A stretch of 64,000 nt of DNA, taken from the NCBI GenBank assembly GCA_014218235.1, contig CM024759.1:13470712-13534711 (forward strand), read 5' to 3'. A program made the position numbers and the translations under genes. The DNA is from Colocasia esculenta. Taxonomy: Eukaryota; Streptophyta; Magnoliopsida; Alismatales; Araceae. How positions within the stretch are numbered: position 1 is the first letter of the stretch; every line of letters begins with the position of its first letter. Shown here one piece after another: positions 60,318 through 64,000 of this stretch. The notes beneath the pieces were generated by a model. It did no database searches. It had not been told where the DNA came from and worked only from the letters and a program-made list of their open reading frames with translations.

Positions 60318-60696
60318 TGGAAAGGAGAATGGATAAGGACCGGGAAAAAGAGGAATGGATAACGACAGTTTCCCCTTTTATATTATTATGTTTGTTAAGT
60401 TGTACCTATGTACAACTTATATTAAAATATTCTTTTTATAATTAAACCACATTGTATACTTTCTTCCTATTATTATTATTTCTAAATTTTTATTTTTTTT
60501 ATCTTTACCTATTAAAAAAAAATATGTTAAAAAATGTGATCCTAACACTACCAACAAGAAGAACTCAAAAAACGAGGCTCGATCGGTGTTCTACGCTTTG
60601 AGCAACTTCCACACACCAAAATTACGGCACATACTCCAAGGTCAAAATAGCCAGGAAATCGCCACAGTAACCCTCCCCTGGCCGGACAATGCTGCC
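60318..60696. other. No recognisable gene
   Basis: AT-rich then mixed sequence between the G run and the Gypsy C LTR. It may include the unlocated end of the Gypsy B LTR. Confidence 0.5.
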
Positions 60697-61027
60697 TGTA
60701 ACGACCTCGAGAACCCGACCCTTCAAGGACCCAGAAGGGCTATAACACTAGTCTAACAGAACATGTAAAGGAAATAAATGTCAACTATTGAACTAGGAGC
60801 ACACACGCGGAAGCAGAAAGAGGAGCGAGACCGCTGCGTATCGCTCTAGGTATAGTCCCAACATGCACAATGAGTACAAGTAAGGAAGGGAAGAACAGAG
60901 CCCTTAGGGGCATACCCCGAGGGTGAAGTACAACTGAAGGGGAATACCACTGCTAGGTACGGGGACAACGACTACCGCCCCACCTCCTCTACCCGACGCA
61001 CATCTGGCCACTGCTGAGAAGTCTCAC

Positions 61028-62279
61028 CTGAAAAAAGAAGGGATGAGCTTCACAACACAAGCTCAGTAGGGACTACCAATCTCCTATTGGCTCTAACAGG
61101 AAGGAAAAAATAAATAAACAAATTAAATGATAGTAGTTCTATATATTCTAAACTACACGGGAAAGTGCGGAAGTAAAACTAACTAACTAGTGACGGTACG
61201 GAAGGAAATCATGGTCAGAAACTCCGTACGACCTGCACGTCGTGACCACCACATGGTTGGCAACACAGACAGGAGAACTCTGCCTAGACAAGAGACACTA
61301 GCTACAGAAACCACTACCACTAGTCAACCAGTTAGGAGCGTCCACTAACGTCTTACCCTCGACCCAGGTCCAAACCTCCACATCTCGTCAGAGTGGGGGC
61401 AGGAAAACAAGTAACCAACTGTCCCACGCTTGGCTTCTCTAGGTGGTTCCGGGGCCACAAAGAGCGAGGTAGTGAGAAGAAGGATTGACTAGCCTGCGCT
61501 GGGAAGGACTCCAAATGACCTCGGCGTCCCAGACCAACCAAGAGAGCTCTACAAATGACTCAACGTCGCTGTCCTAACCACCGTTTTCGCCTCCGCTCCA
61601 GAGTCCATAACTCGAGCACGCCCGTCGCCTGGAGCACTCCCTCAAAAGGCGCACGGGGACGAGGGTCCCAGGTAAACAGTAACAACCTCTTGCATAGAAC
61701 AAGCCCTCCGGTGCCGAGCACCGGGCGAACGACTAGTGTAGGACCGTACTAGGAACTAGCATTAGTGCCACGGGTAAAAAAGAAACAGAAACGACGAAGA
61801 CTCCATGAGAAACAGACTTCACAAGGACTTACCTGCATCTGATACTATCGCGACGCCCATGGCCGTCGAGACACTATTGCGACGCCCAGGGCGACCGCGA
61901 TCATGTCGCGACGCCACAGGGCATCGCGATGATGTTGCGGTGGCCATGCCGATCGCGACATCATCGCGACCCCTAGGCCGGTCGCGACCTCAGTCGAGAG
62001 GGGTCCCGGTACAGTCCTCCTAATGACCGCCCCAAAATGGGTACAAACCACACCACAGGGGGAGGGGAGCATGGAAAACATGTAGGAAAGCTTGTAAAAC
62101 AACCAAACCACCCTCAAACCCCACGAAGCATGCATTACATAGAAATCTACACTCGAAGGAAAACTATCCAACCACGAGCATGGATCTCACACACCCCACA
62201 ACCCCATAAACCACGAAGAAACAGGGACCTTAAGGGGAAGGGGAGCATGCTAGAACGAGAGGAAGACGAGAGTCCCTAC
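61028..62279 (-). other. Candidate LTR-borne leader intron of Gypsy C
   Basis: Sense donor TTGAG/GTAGGGACT (62279), or alternatively GCAG/GTAAGTCC (61832), and acceptor TTCTTTTTTCAG at 61028. The hairpin lies just upstream of the acceptor, as in the LARD and Tekay LTRs. Confidence 0.4.
61848..62000. repeat. GTCGCGAC/TCGCGAC island in the Gypsy C LTR
   Basis: Repeated TCGCGAC, GCGACGCC and GTCGCGACC words in about 150 bp. A second, looser cluster lies at 62546-62880 (TGTCGCGAC, AACGCGACG, GCCGCGACAGG). It is very CpG-rich against AT-rich surroundings. Confidence 0.85.
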
Positions 62280-62944
62280 CTCAAGGAGTAGAGCCGACCC
62301 GTTGGAGCCTTCACGTCGGAATTGCCACCTCCTCCTCGCTCCAAGCACCACATGGACGCCGCCTACACGAACGGGCGTCACCTCCTCGCCACGAGCACCA
62401 CAAACACACCGGAGAAGCAAAGGGGACTCTGGGGAGGAAGAAGGAAGAAGAAGAAGAAGAAAGGAAGAAAAGGAAGGAGAGAGGGGAAATGGGTCGCCTG
62501 CCTTGGTTTTGAACCGATGGCCCCCAAGATGTGATGGGTCGGGCCGGCACGACAACAACCTTGTCGCGGCCGCCCAGCAGGTCTCGACCATGTCGCGACT
62601 GCCTACCCCGGTGTGACACCGAAAGTGGTCAAACCTCAAATACTGGTAAAACCATAACGCGACGTCTTGCCAGGTCACGTCAACGCTGTACGCACCTAAC
62701 ACTCGACAAGGCCGTTCTGACAGAAAGGATAGCGATCAAAACGGTCAGAACAAAGTCGCGTCGCCTTCGGACGCCGCGACAGGAACGCGACGCCCACCCC
62801 CGTCGCTACTAGAATGCGACGGCTAGGTGTGCCGTGACCAAAAACATGTCGCGACCAGCTCCTCTGTCGTGACAATGTCATGCCCAGAGGGTCCCTCACG
62901 ACCATGAGGATGGGGCCAAGGGCCCGAGAGGGCCGGGTCTTACA

Positions 62945-62957
62945 TTCTACCCCCTTA
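62945..62957 (-). other. Gypsy C polypurine tract
   Basis: Sense TAAGGGGGTAGAA adjoining the LTR. Confidence 0.85.
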
Positions 62958-63032
62958 AAAGAATTTTGTTCTCAAAATTAAGAGAAACTCGATTTCAAAA
63001 GAAAAGCAGTACAAGAAAAAACAACATACCAA

Positions 63033-63278
63033 TCAGTCAAACAAATAAGGGAACTGCTCCCTCATCTCATCCTTGCGCTCCCATGTGGCCTCACCATCAA
63101 CGTGGTTCTCCCAGACAACCTTGACTAGTGGGATCTGCCTCCGGCACAACTACTGCACTTTGTGGTCCACAACTCTGACTGGGTGCTCTAGTACTAACAA
63201 ATCCGGTGCTACCTCAAGCTGCGAGTAATCTAACACATGTAACGGATCTGCAACGTGTTGGGTTCTCATATTGGAGAA
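63033..63278 (-). pseudogene. Gypsy C integrase C-terminus with chromodomain
   Basis: Sense reading: MRTQHVADPLHVLDYSQLEV, then EHPVRVVDHKVQ, a TAG stop, LCRRQIPLVKVVWENH, then GEATWERKDEMREQFPYL and the terminal stop at 63033. This is the C-terminal chromodomain of a Tekay-like integrase. The rest of pol is removed or displaced at 63278 by the next LTR. Confidence 0.85.
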
Positions 63279-64000
63279 TGTTGGGTTACAACAAGTGCTT
63301 AAATGTTTTTGATGATGAGCAATACTAATTGATGTTTTGTGAAATGTTCACAAATGGTATGTTTGTTTTTGATGATGAACATTTCATGAACAAGACAAAA
63401 TTGATGTGTTATGAATGTGTGAAACTTGATGAGAATGACAATTGGATGCAAATGAAATACATGTTTTATATGTTCATTATATCCCACTAATTATGTCTTT
63501 TAATGTAGGTGTGAATGTACACAAGACAAAGCCCAAAATCCAAGTACAAACGAACAAGACAAATTGCTAAAATAGTGCACTTGTCAACAGATGATATTGC
63601 ATCTGTCAACAGATGAATAGTGCATCTGTCGACAGATGATTTTCGCCTGTCGACAGATCTACTCAGAAATCTATTTCCAGAAAGCCTAGTCTTCTGGTTT
63701 TTGCAAACCTGTCAGCATCTGTCGATAGCAGCAAGTCGGCTGTCGACAGACGGAGTTTCGGGAAGATCTAATGGCCGGGATATGATCTATATTTTGGTGT
63801 TTCCTTTTAGCACGACTCTCTATGCTTGGACACCACTATATATGGATCATATGAGGCTATTTTCGCAGCAAGAAACCACCATACCAAAACCCTAAGCAAA
63901 GGTCAAGAAGAAGGCTTTCTTCCTGCTGCCCTGCTTCATCTCTCTGCCCAGAACAAAGAAGAACAACCTTCCAAGCGGAGTTGAAGCCGGTTCATCCGTG
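63279..64000 (+). repeat. Copia D LTR, 5' portion (runs off the window)
   Basis: Starts TGTTGGGTTACAAC inside the Gypsy C integrase. TTTTTGATGATGARCA occurs twice (63307, 63369), a pattern common near the start of SIRE-like Copia LTRs. A TATA-like TATATATGG lies at about 63838. Plus orientation is inferred. It carries a TGTCGACA island. No ORF of note. The candidate target site is GAGAA (63274-63278). Confidence 0.65.
63585..63750. repeat. TGTCGACA island in the Copia D LTR
   Basis: CTGTCGACAGATG, CTGTCGACAGATC and CTGTCGACAGACG plus degenerate TGTCAACAGATG (twice) and CTGTCGATAGC in about 165 bp. The word and its flank (CTGTCGACAGATGATT) are the same as in Gypsy A. Confidence 0.9.

Larger units (their letters stand above)
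60697..62944 (-). repeat. Gypsy C 3' LTR (2,248 bp)
   Basis: TGTAACGACC to GGGTCTTACA on the plus strand, followed by a polypurine tract and the end of an integrase, so it is the 3' LTR of a minus-strand Gypsy element. It has the hairpin 61044-61065 (TGAGCTT/AAGCTCA) and the acceptor-like TTCTTTTTTCAG ending at 61028. Donor-like GCAG/GTAAGT lies at 61832 and TTGAG/GTAGGGACT at 62279, the latter matching the LARD donor. Confidence 0.88.

Noticed and set aside
62302..62616. Overlapping charged ORFs on both strands in the Gypsy C LTR
   Set aside because: Caused by a purine-rich, stop-poor tract (AAGAAG repeats). No known domain.

Overview
This is a repeat-dominated piece of a plant nuclear genome, most likely an angiosperm with a large, TE-rich genome. 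I found no convincing host gene, tRNA, rRNA or CRISPR. Everything recognisable is a transposable element or a tandem repeat: Ty3/Gypsy chromoviruses of the Tekay/Del type, a SIRE/Maximus-like Ty1/Copia element, a LARD-type non-autonomous LTR element, and two transposase-derived pseudogenes (MuDR-like and FAR1/FHY3-like). All coding regions carry stops or frameshifts.

Layout. 1-8147: LARD on the minus strand, with 3.4 kb LTRs, a 2.3 kb non-coding interior and its left end outside the window. 8164-11011: MuDR-like pseudogene. 12760-15143: FAR1-like pseudogene. 15283-17955: tandem array with a period near 527 bp. 18158-20032 and 44552-45175: two halves of an older LTR-like sequence split by a 24.5 kb nested insertion. 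20033-44551: Tekay-type Gypsy element (plus strand, TSD GATTG), itself interrupted inside RNase H by a 13.5 kb Copia element (26222-39752, minus strand, TSD GTTCA). 46137-55010: Gypsy A (minus), whose 5' LTR is truncated by a junction into Gypsy B (55010-58741 plus its LTR, minus). 60697-63278: 3' LTR and integrase tail of Gypsy C (minus), followed at 63279 by the start of another Copia-like LTR (plus) that runs off the window.

Three patterns stand out. (1) Nearly every LTR family here carries its own island of a short CpG-centred, mostly palindromic word repeated many times (TGTCGACA, ATCGAT, GTCGCGAC, AAGTCGACTT, CGAAGT/ACTTCG, and CACATCGATGGACGCC-like words). Two unrelated superfamilies share the same word (CTGTCGACAGATG in Gypsy A and Copia D). 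This resembles the family-specific motif arrays bound by VANC anti-silencing proteins of VANDAL transposons, but here it is in LTR retrotransposons. (2) The gag of the Tekay element is interrupted by two short GT-AG, phase-0 intron-like segments, with a third in the leader. Removing the second gives exactly the spacing seen in the uninterrupted gags of Gypsy A and B. (3) Five Gypsy-type LTR families, including the LARD, carry a hairpin about 280-420 nt from the LTR 3' end whose stem covaries (TGAGTC/GACTCA, TGAGCT/AGCTCA, TGAGCC/GGCTCA). An AG splice-acceptor-like site follows in each, and donor-like sites lie upstream in three of them, pointing to an LTR-borne leader intron.

Accessory coding also occurs: a degraded reading frame of about 1,210 codons downstream of pol in the Copia element, and a small ORF upstream of gag in Gypsy B that ends in a CCHC zinc knuckle.
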